In this document: in pieces, positions 41,019 through 49,831 of the stretch
How the letters are laid out: every line of letters starts with the position of its first letter
Position numbering within the stretch: the first letter of the stretch is position 1
Source: Pigmentiphaga litoralis
Lineage (GTDB): Bacteria; Pseudomonadota; Gammaproteobacteria; Burkholderiales; Burkholderiaceae_B
Direction: 5' to 3'
Assembly: GCF_014651835.1 (NCBI RefSeq)
Contig: NZ_BMXQ01000002.1
Span: 1 to 64,000, forward strand
DNA: 64,000 bases
Program-made: the position numbers and the translations under genes
Notes under the pieces: model-generated
Told to the model about the DNA's origin: nothing
Databases searched by the model: none
Seen by the model: the letters and a program-made list of their open reading frames with translations, nothing else

Positions 41019-42242
41019 ATGAAGCATGGACAACAACAGCGTGTCCTGATTGTCGGCGCCGGCCCGGTCGGCATGGTGTGCGCGCTGGCCTTGCATCGGC
41101 AAGGCATCCCGGTGACGGTGTTCGAGCAGGAAAATGGCCCGGTCCACGACCAACGGGCCGCGTCGTTGCACCCGACCACCCTCGACATGCTGGACGAGCT
41201 GGGCGTGACCCAGACGATCGTGCCACGGGGTCTGGTGTCCGAGACCTATCAATATCGAGATCGTGTGAGCGGCGAGTTGATTGCCGAGTTCGACCTGTCG
41301 ACGATGGCAGACGTCTTCCGATTTCCATATGTGCTGCAGTATGAGCAATACAAGTTGACCCACGACATTGCGCAGACGTATGCCGATCAATCGGACTTCG
41401 ATGTGCGCTACGGACATCGCCTGCGAACGGTGATCCAGCATGACGGCAGCATTGACATCGAGGTCGACGGGCCCGATGGCGCCGAGCGTCACTCGGGTGC
41501 CTACCTGATCGGTGCCGACGGAGGACGCAGCACGGTACGCAAGGCCGCCGGCATTGCCTTCGAAGGGTTCACGTATCAGGAACGTTTCATCAAGATCGCC
41601 ACCGACTTCGACTTTCAGTCCGGCCATCCGGACTACGCATACCGTAATTATTTTTCCGACCCCGACGAATGGTGCAACCTGTTCAAGGTGCGGGGCGAGG
41701 ACGGCGCCGGACTGTGGCGGGCCATCTTCCCGACCCGGGCGGACGAGACAGAGATTGAGGCACTGAGTCCCGAGGGCATCGAAGCCCGGCTGCAGAAATT
41801 CTTTCCAAAGGCGGGGCGCTACGACGTTGCCTACGTCAACGTCTACAACGTCAGCCAGCGGGTTGCCGAAACCTTCCATCGCGGCCGTATCCTGCTGGTC
41901 GGCGACGCCGCGCATGTCAACAATCCGATCGGCGGCATGGGGATGAATGGCGGCATCCACGACGCGATCAATCTTGCGGGCAAGCTGGCCGATGTGCTGC
42001 TGCGCGACGTGGACGCCGCACGCCTGGATCAGTACAGCCGCCAGCGCCGCCACGCCGCGGTCTCGTTCGTGCAGGCCCAGACGATCGCCAACAAGAAGCT
42101 GCTTGAAGAGAAGGATCCGGCCAGTCGGCAAGTCAAGTTTGACGAACTGCGTCGCACGGCTTCCAATCCGGAGTCCGCCCGGCGCTACATGCGCCGCGCC
42201 TCTCTTCTCGAAAGCCTGGAAACCGCCAATGCCATCGACTGA
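41019..42242 (+). CDS. FAD-dependent aromatic hydroxylase (MhpA/PheA type)
   Basis: Class A flavoprotein monooxygenase of about 407 residues. Visible are the FAD fold VLIVGAGPVGMVCALALHRQG at the N-terminus, the DG motif (YLIGADGGRSTVRKAAG) and the GD motif GRILLVGDAAHVNNPIGGMG, all intact. Relatives hydroxylate phenolic acids such as 3-hydroxyphenylpropionate or resorcinol. The protein lacks the C-terminal thioredoxin-like domain of the longer phenol hydroxylases. It overlaps the next hydrolase gene by 14 bases. The ATG at 41019 and one at 41010 are both possible. Confidence 0.88.
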   Translation: MKHGQQQRVLIVGAGPVGMVCALALHRQGIPVTVFEQENGPVHDQRAASLHPTTLDMLDELGVTQTIVPRGLVSETYQYRDRVSGELIAEFDLSTMADVFRFPYVLQYEQYKLTHDIAQTYADQSDFDVRYGHRLRTVIQHDGSIDIEVDGPDGAERHSGAYLIGADGGRSTVRKAAGIAFEGFTYQERFIKIATDFDFQSGHPDYAYRNYFSDPDEWCNLFKVRGEDGAGLWRAIFPTRADETEIEALSPEGIEARLQKFFPKAGRYDVAYVNVYNVSQRVAETFHRGRILLVGDAAHVNNPIGGMGMNGGIHDAINLAGKLADVLLRDVDAARLDQYSRQRRHAAVSFVQAQTIANKKLLEEKDPASRQVKFDELRRTASNPESARRYMRRASLLESLETANAID

Positions 42243-43167
42243 TGCTTCGCGCGCAGTGAATCCGCTCGAACCCTTCGGCAGCCTGCCGCCCGACCAGGCG
42301 GCCTTGCTCGAATCGATCGGTCCGATCTGGGGCACCGACATCAACGGATTTCGCGACGTGGTCTTCAATGCGTATACGCCCTTGGTGTCGGCCGCGCCGA
42401 AGGACGGCATGACGATGCACAGGGACTTGCCTTATGGCCCGAGCGCCAGGCAGGTGCTTGACGTGTTCCAGCCTGAGGGGGCCCACGGCACGGATGTGGT
42501 CGTCTTCGTGCATGGCGGCGCCTTCATTCGCGGGGCCAAGAGTTCCAATGGACACATCTACGACAACGTGTGCTGGTGGTTCGCGCGTCAGGGATGCGTG
42601 GCTGTGAACATCGAATACCGGCTTGCGGCCGAAGCGCCCTTTCCGGGCGGGACCGAAGACGTTGCGGCGGCGGTTGACTGGGTCGTGGGCAACATTGCCT
42701 CGTTCGGGGGGAACCCGCGCCGGGTGTTCCTGATCGGCCATTCCGCGGGCGGCACGCACGTTGCCAGTTACTGCTTCGACCCCAATCATCCGCGCCGCGC
42801 GGCGGCAGAAGTCTGCGGGGCGGTCCTGATCAGCGGCCGGCTGCAGGCGGACGCGCTGGCTGGCAATCCCAATGCCAAGGCCGTTCAGGCCTATTTTGGC
42901 GAGGACACGTCGACCTATGCGCTGCGTTCGCCCGCCACGCATGCCGCCCATTGGGACCTGCCCGTGATGGTCGTGATCGCGCAATACGAAAATCCCTATC
43001 TGGATCTGTACGGTGTCGCCTTCGTGCAGAGCCTGTGCGAGGCGCGTGGCAAGGTGCCTCGATTCCTGCAGATGCGCAAACACAATCACACATCGATCGT
43101 GGCGCATTTCGACAGTGGCGAAGAGCTGCTGGGACGCGAGATCCTGGATTTCATGCGCACTGCGTGA
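42229..43167 (+). CDS. Alpha/beta hydrolase (HSL/carboxylesterase-like)
   Basis: A 312-residue hydrolase. The oxyanion motif HGGAFIRGAK, the nucleophile motif IGHSAGGTHVA and a C-terminal HNHTS with the likely catalytic His define the hormone-sensitive-lipase-like/kynurenine formamidase-like group. No signal peptide. The ATG at 42229 overlaps the hydroxylase stop by 14 bases, so the two are co-translated. In a hydroxylation pathway it could cleave an ester, an amide or a ring-fission product; this is inference. Confidence 0.86.
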   Translation: MPSTDASRAVNPLEPFGSLPPDQAALLESIGPIWGTDINGFRDVVFNAYTPLVSAAPKDGMTMHRDLPYGPSARQVLDVFQPEGAHGTDVVVFVHGGAFIRGAKSSNGHIYDNVCWWFARQGCVAVNIEYRLAAEAPFPGGTEDVAAAVDWVVGNIASFGGNPRRVFLIGHSAGGTHVASYCFDPNHPRRAAAEVCGAVLISGRLQADALAGNPNAKAVQAYFGEDTSTYALRSPATHAAHWDLPVMVVIAQYENPYLDLYGVAFVQSLCEARGKVPRFLQMRKHNHTSIVAHFDSGEELLGREILDFMRTA

Positions 43168-43240
43168 TCGTGTATCTTTCAGGGTCCACGCTGGCGCCCG
43201 GACCTTGGCGCGCGGGCGGTCAGGCTCAATCCAGGTAGTC

Positions 43241-43894
43241 ATGTCCACCATCTCGTCCAAACTTTCCAAACTTCTTGCTGCACAGATCGTCGATGGCACC
43301 TACCCTCCGGGCGCGAAACTCGAAGAGCGGGTATTGGCTGAAAAATTTGACGTGTCGCGAACGCCGATCCGCGAAGCGCTGCGAGAGCTGGGAAGCAAGG
43401 GGCTGGTGGAAGTGGTGCCGCGTCGCGGCGTGGTGGTCGCCCGCATCGGAGTAGGCGAACTGGCCAAACTGCTGGAAGCGGACTGTGAACTCGAAGCACT
43501 GTGTGCGCGCCGCGCAGCCGAGTGCATGACGGCCATGGAGAAAAAAGAGCTCGAATTCATTTTCGAGCAAAGCGCGATCCTGAGCCGGGACGGCGACACC
43601 GAGGCGTATCTGGCCAACAACCGGCAGTTCCACAATCTGATTCTTGTCGGCGCGCACAACGATGTGCTGACCGGGATGGTTGCCGACCTGCGTGAGCGGC
43701 TTGCCCCGTTTCGCCAGGCGCAGTCGCAAGTGGATGACCGCCTCCAGATCTCGCACGATGACCATGCGGCCATTGTCCAGGCCATTCTTGCCGGAGATTG
43801 CGAAGGTGCGTACAACGCGACGCGCAGCCACCATGCACGACTGGGCAACAGCGTGCTGCGGTTGATTCGCAGCCGGCAGGATGTGGCGGCCTGA
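43241..43894 (+). CDS. GntR family regulator, FCD subfamily
   Basis: Probable local regulator of the catabolic module. 217 residues: N-terminal winged helix (AAQIVDGTYPPGAKLEERVL, VSRTPIREALRELGSKGLVE, VPRRGVVVA) and a C-terminal FCD ligand domain (about residues 75-205) with metal-ligand candidates in NNRQFHNLIL and RSHHARLGN. FCD proteins usually sense organic acids and act as repressors. A matching palindrome lies in the divergent promoter 3.4 kb upstream (39792). It follows the hydrolase by 73 bases. Confidence 0.92.
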   Translation: MSTISSKLSKLLAAQIVDGTYPPGAKLEERVLAEKFDVSRTPIREALRELGSKGLVEVVPRRGVVVARIGVGELAKLLEADCELEALCARRAAECMTAMEKKELEFIFEQSAILSRDGDTEAYLANNRQFHNLILVGAHNDVLTGMVADLRERLAPFRQAQSQVDDRLQISHDDHAAIVQAILAGDCEGAYNATRSHHARLGNSVLRLIRSRQDVAA

Positions 43895-43943
43895 CGGCGA
43901 GGCTTGGCGGGGCTTGGCGCCGCGCTGCGTAAGTGGTTGCCAA

Positions 43944-43972
43944 GAAAAAGGGTGCCTTCGGCACCCTTTTTC
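43944..43972. terminator. Bidirectional terminator between the GntR and RNase genes
   Basis: GAAAAAGGGTGC, C-TTCG-G tetraloop, GCACCCTTTTTC: arms are perfect, with A-run and T-run on opposite sides, so both converging genes can use it. Confidence 0.9.
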
Positions 43973-44038
43973 ATTTCAGCGGCAATGGCATTTGCCACGT
44001 GCGCCTGACGCGTTCACCCGTCAGGCGTTTTGACGCAG

Positions 44039-46156
44039 TCATGCGGCGGGTGGCGACGCCTGCACGCTATCGTCATCCTTCGTCATCTCGCCGTCGGTTG
44101 CAGCGTCCCCATCCGCACCGGTCTCCAGCGGCAGATCGTTGGCATCCGGGCCATCGGCCGCTTCGACCTCGGCCGTCTCGGCCACGGCGTCGGGGCTGAC
44201 GTCGCCGGTGGCCAGTTCGACGTCGGTATCGACGGGCAAGGGCTCTTCTTCGGGTGTTTCGAGCGCCTCAGTCTGGACGACGTCAACGAAGCGGCAGTCG
44301 AGTTCCAGGTCGAGTTCGTCGCTGCCCATGATGTCGAGCAGCACGGTCTGGCCGCGTTGCAGGGCAGGCAGGCCGCCGACGCGTGTGAAGAGCGGCACGT
44401 CCTTGAGGCGGACGGCGTCTTCGCGCAGCACGACGGCTTCGGCCCGGGTGACGCCTTCCTGCTTGAGCCAGCGCAGGCACCAGAAGCGTTCCATCTGCTG
44501 CTGGAAGTCGGAATACGCCGAGTACTTGCCGTCGAAGTTGCTGATGATGGCGAAGAGGTCGGCTTCGCGCGGCTTGAAGGGCGCGACCAGCCGGGCCGAC
44601 ACACCATGCTCGACGGCGGCCAGCAATTGCCCCTGGTTGACCAGGTCGACATAACGGCGCAGTGGCGACGTGCACCACGCATATTGCGGCACACCGATGG
44701 AGTCGTGCGGCGCCGCCACGGTGCTCATGCGCACGCGGCCCATCTGCTGCGAGCGGTAGATGCCGGGCACGCCGCAACTTGCGAGCAATCCGCCCCACAA
44801 GTTGTTGGCCAGGATCATGTACTCGGCCACCATGCGGTCCAGCGGCGCATTGCGCTTGCGCTGGACGATGCGCACCGTGGCCTGATCGGGCAGGTCGGCG
44901 TCGCCGTCCACATAGAAGCTGAAGTCGACGCGATTGTTCAGCTCTGGCCGGCCCCGTACGGCATCGCGCTTGGCCGACAGCTTTTGCGCCAGGTTCCAGA
45001 GCGGGCGGAACAGGTCGGCGTAGGGCAGGTCGGATGCGGGGTCGTCCAGCGCGGCTTCGCTCACGGATTCGTCGAGCAGGTTGTGCCGCAGGTTTTCCTT
45101 CACGACCACGCGTTCGATGCGCGTTTCGCTGGAAATGACGTCACCCGTGGCGGGGTCAGCCGTCACGTACAAGGACAGCGCCGGCACCGGCTTGCCTGCG
45201 TCGAGCGAGAAGGCCGCGATGACTTCGTCCGGCTGCATCGGAATTTTTTCGCCCGGCATGTACACGGTCGACATGCGGCCGCGCGCCAGCAGATCGAGCG
45301 GGCTGTCGCGGGTCACGCTCAGGGCCGGCGCGGCAATGTGGATGCCCACGCGCACGTTGCCGTCCGCCAGCGTTTCGACCGACAGCGCATCATCGATCTC
45401 GGTCGTGGTGACGTCGTCGATCGAATAGGCTTCGACCGTGGCCAGCGGCAGTTCGGTGGGCACGGGCGGCACGGTGACGGGCGCGAACGCCGTGCCTTTC
45501 GGGAAGTGTTCGCCATGGAAGCGGCGCTTGTGGATGGCCAGCGCGCTGGGGAAGGCCCCCAGGTTCAGCAGCAGGCGGTCCGGACGGATCTGGATCTGCG
45601 TGCAGGCCATGTCGAAGGCCTTCCACTCTTGCGTGTTCTTGTCGGGCTTGAACAGCAGGATTTCGGCCATGCGCGCCATGGCCTCGGGCAGGGTGCCCGC
45701 CTTCATTTCTTCGGCCCAGGCCTGTTGCTGTTCGGCCTGGCGTTTCTTCTTTTCGACAGCGGCCAGCGCGGCGGCCAGAATGTCGGGCGGCGCCGGACGG
45801 AACTTGCCTTTGCCGCGGCGGTGAAAGTACACCGGCGCGCTGTGCAGGCGGAACAGCAGCGCGGCCTGCTCGACCGGGCCGGGCTTGTGGCCGAAATACT
45901 CTTCGGCCAGGGCCGGGACGTCGAAGTCTTCCTTGGGCGCGCATTCCCACAGGAATTCCAGGTCGAGGTCGCCCGAGGCTGCCTCGGCTTCCTTCACCAG
46001 CGCGTCAGGCGACGGCTTCTCGAACCGCAGGATGACTGCGGCCTTCTTGATCTTGCTGCGTTTGCCGGAGGTGGCTTCGACCTGCAGGCTGGCGTCGGTC
46101 TCGCTCAGCAGGGTGGCTGCCTTGAAACCGCCGTCATCCTCGTATAAGACATGCAT
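44039..46156 (-). CDS. RNase II family 3'-5' exoribonuclease (RNB domain)
   Basis: About 705 residues from the ATG at 46156 (MHVLYEDDGG). The RNB catalytic core has SIDDVTTTEIDDALS, where three of the four metal-binding acids are Asp (247, 255, 256) and the second is Glu (253) rather than the Asp of E. coli RNase II. Also present are YMPGEKIPM, the HIAAPALS segment, and SPLRRYVDLVNQ with the conserved Arg residues. N-terminal cold-shock/RNA-binding regions look divergent. The last 80-odd residues are an acidic tail. It degrades single-stranded RNA; whether it is equivalent to Rnb or another branch is not certain. Confidence 0.88.
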   Translation of the reverse strand: MHVLYEDDGGFKAATLLSETDASLQVEATSGKRSKIKKAAVILRFEKPSPDALVKEAEAASGDLDLEFLWECAPKEDFDVPALAEEYFGHKPGPVEQAALLFRLHSAPVYFHRRGKGKFRPAPPDILAAALAAVEKKKRQAEQQQAWAEEMKAGTLPEAMARMAEILLFKPDKNTQEWKAFDMACTQIQIRPDRLLLNLGAFPSALAIHKRRFHGEHFPKGTAFAPVTVPPVPTELPLATVEAYSIDDVTTTEIDDALSVETLADGNVRVGIHIAAPALSVTRDSPLDLLARGRMSTVYMPGEKIPMQPDEVIAAFSLDAGKPVPALSLYVTADPATGDVISSETRIERVVVKENLRHNLLDESVSEAALDDPASDLPYADLFRPLWNLAQKLSAKRDAVRGRPELNNRVDFSFYVDGDADLPDQATVRIVQRKRNAPLDRMVAEYMILANNLWGGLLASCGVPGIYRSQQMGRVRMSTVAAPHDSIGVPQYAWCTSPLRRYVDLVNQGQLLAAVEHGVSARLVAPFKPREADLFAIISNFDGKYSAYSDFQQQMERFWCLRWLKQEGVTRAEAVVLREDAVRLKDVPLFTRVGGLPALQRGQTVLLDIMGSDELDLELDCRFVDVVQTEALETPEEEPLPVDTDVELATGDVSPDAVAETAEVEAADGPDANDLPLETGADGDAATDGEMTKDDDSVQASPPAA

Positions 46157-46186
46157 TGCTAACAATCCTGCTGCGCCAACGGCGCG

Positions 46187-46873
46187 TTATTCGTAAGAGG
46201 GGCGTGCGGCGGGCGCATCGACACGGTCCCGGTCGGGGGCCGTTGTCGGCGCTGCGTCGGCATGCGGATGCGGAGCATCGGCGAAGGCCAGCACTTCGGG
46301 CAGCCAGGTCGCGAAATCGGCGATGCCATGGTCGCTGCCTTCAATGATGCGCTGGCGCGCGCCAGCGTAAAAATCGCGCATCTCGGTCCAGTCGAGCACT
46401 TCGTCGCCCGTCGCAGCCAACAGAAAGTACCGGTCGGGGTCGGTGATGCGCGGAACTTCCATCGCCTTCAGTTCGTCGACGTGAGCCGGCGTGAACACGA
46501 AGGGCTGGTTGTCATGGTACGAGGTGTGTTCGCCCACTTGCGTGGCCAGGTCCCGGGCCGCATGGACCGCCGGATTGAGCAGCACGGCGCGGCAACCCAG
46601 GCGTTCGGCCAGCCAGGTCGCATAGTAGCCGCCCAATGACGAGCCGATGATCGTCAGGCCGTGCCGCGCACGGTCGGGCGACTGCCGCACGCCGGCGCGC
46701 CGCTGCAGGTCGGCAGCCAGCGATTCCGCCAGCTCGACGGCCAGGCGGGGGCTGGCGGGCAGGGCGGGGCAGGCCCATTCGTCGCTGCGGCACTGCGCCG
46801 CCATGACCTGGGCCAGCAGCCGCGCCTTGAAGGATTCGGGCGATGAACGGAACCCGTGCAGATACAGGATCAT
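46187..46873 (-). CDS. YqiA/UPF0227-like esterase
   Basis: A 228-residue alpha/beta hydrolase of the YqiA/YcfP group. It begins MILYLHGFRSSPESFKA, has the nucleophile motif IGSSLGGYYATWLAERLG, LNPAVHAAR, an acid region LAATGDEVLDW, and the catalytic His in EGSDHGIADF. The E. coli homologue has esterase activity on short acyl esters; the physiological substrate is unknown. It overlaps mpl by four bases and is read after it. Confidence 0.87.
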   Translation of the reverse strand: MILYLHGFRSSPESFKARLLAQVMAAQCRSDEWACPALPASPRLAVELAESLAADLQRRAGVRQSPDRARHGLTIIGSSLGGYYATWLAERLGCRAVLLNPAVHAARDLATQVGEHTSYHDNQPFVFTPAHVDELKAMEVPRITDPDRYFLLAATGDEVLDWTEMRDFYAGARQRIIEGSDHGIADFATWLPEVLAFADAPHPHADAAPTTAPDRDRVDAPAARPSYE

Positions 46874-48342
46874 GACCGCGCGCCTCGGGTGGAAGACGCC
46901 GCCGCGCTGCCGGACTCGGCCACGCCGGTAGCGCCTTGTACAGACCTGTCATCGAACCGCGCCGACAGCGCCGTCAGCAGCTTGTCATGCACGCCGCCAA
47001 AACCGCCGTTGCTCATGACCAGCACATGATCCCCCGGCGCGGCGTTGGCGGTGACCGCGTCAACCAGCGCCTGCAGGTCGCTGAAGACCTGCGCCTTCTT
47101 GCCGAGCGGCGCCAGGGCGTCGGCGGCCGACCAGCCGAGGGCCTGCTTGCCGTCCGTTGCCCCATAGCAGAAGACCTGGTCGGCCTGATGCAGCGATGCC
47201 GGCAACTGCGCCTTCATGGCGCCCAGCTTCATGGTGTTGGAACGCGGTTCCAGCACGGCAAGAATGCGCCCCGCCGGCATCCGGCGCCGCAATCCCGCCA
47301 CGGTGGTCTCGATGGCGGTCGGGTGATGCGCAAAGTCGTCGTACACACGAATGTCGGCGACTGTCCCGCGCAATTCCATGCGCCGTTTGACGCCCGCAAA
47401 GCGACTGAGGGCCGCGGTCGCCTCGGCGGGCGGCACCCCGACATGGTCGGCAGCGGCAATGGCGGCCAGCGCATTCATCCGGTTGTGTGCGCCGCTCAAC
47501 GCCCAGTGCACGGTGCCGACCGACGATCCGCGCAACGCCACTTCGAACGCGCCGTCATCGTGCTCCGCGCCTGCCTGCCAGTTGCCCTCGGCGCCGAAGG
47601 TGACCCTGTCGGACCAGCAACCGCGGGCCAGCACCCGATCAATGGCGGGCGTTTGGGTGGGCGCGATGATCCGGCCCGAGGCGGGCACGGTGCGGACCAG
47701 ATGATGGAATTGGGTCTCGATCGCCGCCAGATCCGGGAAGATATCGGCGTGGTCGTATTCCAGGTTGTTCAGCACGACGGTGCGCGCACGGTAATGCACG
47801 AACTTTGACCGCTTGTCGAAAAAGGCGGTGTCGTATTCATCGGCTTCGATCGCAAAGACATTGCGGCCGGCAGCACCGGGCGCGGGCGTCGTGCCCAGCC
47901 GCGCCGACATGCCGAAATCCTGCGGCACGCCGCCCACGAGGAACGACGGCGCCAGCCCGGCCTGGTCAAGGATCCACGCCAGCATGGCGGTCGTGGTCGT
48001 CTTGCCATGCGTGCCTGCAACGGCCAGCACATGGCGGCCGGCCAGCACATGGTCGCCCAGCCATTGCGGGCCGGACGTATAGGGCAGGCCTGCGTCAAGA
48101 ATGGCTTCCATCAGCGGATTGCCGCGGGTGACCACGTTGCCGACCACGAACAGGTCAGGCCGCAGCGCGATCTGATCGGCGCCGAAGCCTTCGATCAGGT
48201 CGATGCCTTGCTCGGTGAGCTGGGTGCTCATGGGCGGGTAGACGCCTGCATCGCAACCGGTCACCCGGTGGCCGGCTGCCCGGGCGATCAGCGCCAGGCC
48301 GCCCATGAAGGTGCCGCAGATGCCAAGGATGTGTAGGTGCAT
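46870..48342 (-). CDS. mpl: UDP-MurNAc:L-alanyl-gamma-D-Glu-meso-DAP ligase (murein recycling)
   Basis: Mpl reattaches the recycled tripeptide to UDP-MurNAc, bypassing MurC, MurD and MurE. 490 residues. Features: MHLHILGICGTFMGGLALIA at the start, P-loop [29 protein letters not shown] (diagnostic for Mpl rather than MurC), NNLEYDHADIF, DDFAHHPTAI and EPRSNTMKLG. Together with ampD at 63.2 kb it indicates an active wall-recycling route. The C-terminal 25 residues are Ser/Ala-rich. Start at 48342 fixed by the conserved N-terminus. Confidence 0.95.
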   Translation of the reverse strand: MHLHILGICGTFMGGLALIARAAGHRVTGCDAGVYPPMSTQLTEQGIDLIEGFGADQIALRPDLFVVGNVVTRGNPLMEAILDAGLPYTSGPQWLGDHVLAGRHVLAVAGTHGKTTTTAMLAWILDQAGLAPSFLVGGVPQDFGMSARLGTTPAPGAAGRNVFAIEADEYDTAFFDKRSKFVHYRARTVVLNNLEYDHADIFPDLAAIETQFHHLVRTVPASGRIIAPTQTPAIDRVLARGCWSDRVTFGAEGNWQAGAEHDDGAFEVALRGSSVGTVHWALSGAHNRMNALAAIAAADHVGVPPAEATAALSRFAGVKRRMELRGTVADIRVYDDFAHHPTAIETTVAGLRRRMPAGRILAVLEPRSNTMKLGAMKAQLPASLHQADQVFCYGATDGKQALGWSAADALAPLGKKAQVFSDLQALVDAVTANAAPGDHVLVMSNGGFGGVHDKLLTALSARFDDRSVQGATGVAESGSAAASSTRGARS

Positions 48343-48397
48343 GTCCGGAAGTTTGCGCGGATCGGCGCGGATCAGGTTAGGGAGGGGGATTGTAGAG

Positions 48398-48504
48398 CGT
48401 CTTGCGCCGCGAGCCCGCATCCGGGCAGGGCAAAACTGTCCATGCACGGCCGTTGCAGGGCGGCAGCCCAGGGGATCGGCAGGAGGGTAACAAGGCGCAA
48501 GACG
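48398..48504. repeat. Perfect 11-base inverted repeat in the mpl divergent region
   Basis: CGTCTTGCGCC (48398-48408) and GGCGCAAGACG (48494-48504) flank an 85-base segment between two divergent genes. It could be paired operators or a transcript stem; no known motif was recognised. Confidence 0.4.
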
Positions 48505-48571
48505 TTCCGGCGGCGGCATGTTGGCGTGTCGCTCAGGAAGTATCATGAGAAGTCGCATTCTTGGAGCAGTC

Positions 48572-49189
48572 ATGACGCTACCCTTTTTGCGCCAGGAAAT
48601 TGCCGCGGCGGCGGCCCGGATGATCGCCGAAGACGGGCTGGATTACAGCACCGCCAAACGCAAGGCGATCAAGCAGCTGGTGGGCGCGGGCACCCTTCCG
48701 CGCCGTGACCTCCTGCCCGACAACGACGAGATCGAAACCGAGGTCCGCGAGTATCAGGCCCTGTACATGGGCGATACGCAGCCGATGCGGCTGGCGCGCC
48801 TGCGTCAGGTGGCGCTGTCGGTCATGGAACGGCTTGCTGTCTTTCGTCCTTATCTGGTGGGCCCGGTGTGGACCGGCACGGCGGGCGAGCATTCCGATAT
48901 CTATCTGCAGTGTTTCGTCGACTCTTCCAAAGAAGTCGAGATCTACCTGATCAATCACGGCATCCAGTACGAAGTGGGCGAGCGTCCCGACTTTCGGGGA
49001 GGCCGCAAGATGGTCGAAGCGCTGTATTTCATGTGGCAGAACGAAGGCGTTGTGCTCAGCATCTACGACAGCCACGCGCTGCGCGGGGCCTTGCGCACCG
49101 GCGCCGATGGTCGTCCTGAACGGGCCAATGCCAAGGCGCTGGAGCGGCTCCTCAATGAGACCGCCACGCCTTCTGGAGACGAAGAATGA
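48572..49189 (+). CDS. Conserved protein of unknown function, possibly nucleotidyltransferase-like
   Basis: A 205-residue cytoplasmic protein, starting MTLPFLRQEIAAAAARMIAEDG, behind a GGAG ribosome site. Residues about 95-125 (VGPVWTGTAGEHSDIYLQ, then EVEIYLINHG) resemble the helix and strand pattern of the pol-beta nucleotidyltransferase fold, with a Gly-rich turn and spaced acids, but the fit is loose. I do not claim a reaction. The gene overlaps the thioredoxin-like gene by four bases (ATGA), so the two are expressed together. Confidence 0.72.
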   Translation: MTLPFLRQEIAAAAARMIAEDGLDYSTAKRKAIKQLVGAGTLPRRDLLPDNDEIETEVREYQALYMGDTQPMRLARLRQVALSVMERLAVFRPYLVGPVWTGTAGEHSDIYLQCFVDSSKEVEIYLINHGIQYEVGERPDFRGGRKMVEALYFMWQNEGVVLSIYDSHALRGALRTGADGRPERANAKALERLLNETATPSGDEE

Positions 49190-49707
49190 ATCGCCGACGT
49201 GCGTTGACCTATGCCGGTGTCGGCGCCATCGCTGCCGTTGCAGGGGGCGCGCTGGCCTGGCAACGTTTTGCGCCGGGCGTCGCAAGCGACAGGGCCGTCA
49301 ATATCCTTTTCGCCCAGCGGCTTGCCGCGCTGGACGGGACCGAGCAGGCGCTGTCCCAATGGCAGGGCCGCCCGTTGGTCGTCAATTTCTGGGCAACGTG
49401 GTGCGCGCCGTGCGTCGACGAGATGCCGGAGCTGGACGCGCTGCAAGCCGAATTGAAGGACACCGCGCAATTCATCGGTATCGGCATCGATTCGGCTGTG
49501 AACATGAAGCGATTCGTTGAAAAGGTCGCTGTCCGGTATCCCTTGCTGGTCGCCGGCAATGTCGGCACCGAATTGGCCCGGGAGCTCGGCAATACGAGCG
49601 GGGGACTGCCTTTTACCGTCGTGATCGACGAAAAAGGAGCGCTTATCCACCAATACGCCGGCCGCATCCATATGGATACGCTGCGCGCGGTGGTACGCGG
49701 TGCATGA
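49186..49707 (+). CDS. TlpA-like thiol:disulfide oxidoreductase, membrane-anchored
   Basis: A 173-residue redoxin with an N-terminal membrane anchor or uncleaved signal (about residues 8-25) and a thioredoxin-like domain facing the periplasm. The active site is FWATWCAPCVDEMPEL, the cis-proline region is SGGLPFTVVID. TlpA/ResA proteins reduce apocytochromes or other periplasmic thiols; no cytochrome genes are nearby. Coupled to the preceding gene by a four-base overlap. Confidence 0.9.
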   Translation: MNRRRALTYAGVGAIAAVAGGALAWQRFAPGVASDRAVNILFAQRLAALDGTEQALSQWQGRPLVVNFWATWCAPCVDEMPELDALQAELKDTAQFIGIGIDSAVNMKRFVEKVAVRYPLLVAGNVGTELARELGNTSGGLPFTVVIDEKGALIHQYAGRIHMDTLRAVVRGA

Positions 49708-49759
49708 CGCGGGGCCGCACGACGTTTCTGACCGCCGTGAACAAGATAAATCCGCGTTT

Positions 49760-49788
49760 TGGTTACACTTGATGGACAATGTAGGGTG
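49760..49788 (+). promoter_or_regulatory. Candidate promoter of the aroQ-accBC operon
   Basis: TTGGTT (49760-49765) and TAGGGT (49783-49788) spaced 17 bases, 44 bases before the aroQ ATG. The -10 is weak. Confidence 0.35.
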
Positions 49789-49831
49789 ATTCGCGTAAAA
49801 ATCGCGCCCTTCTGACTTGCTTACAGGCACC

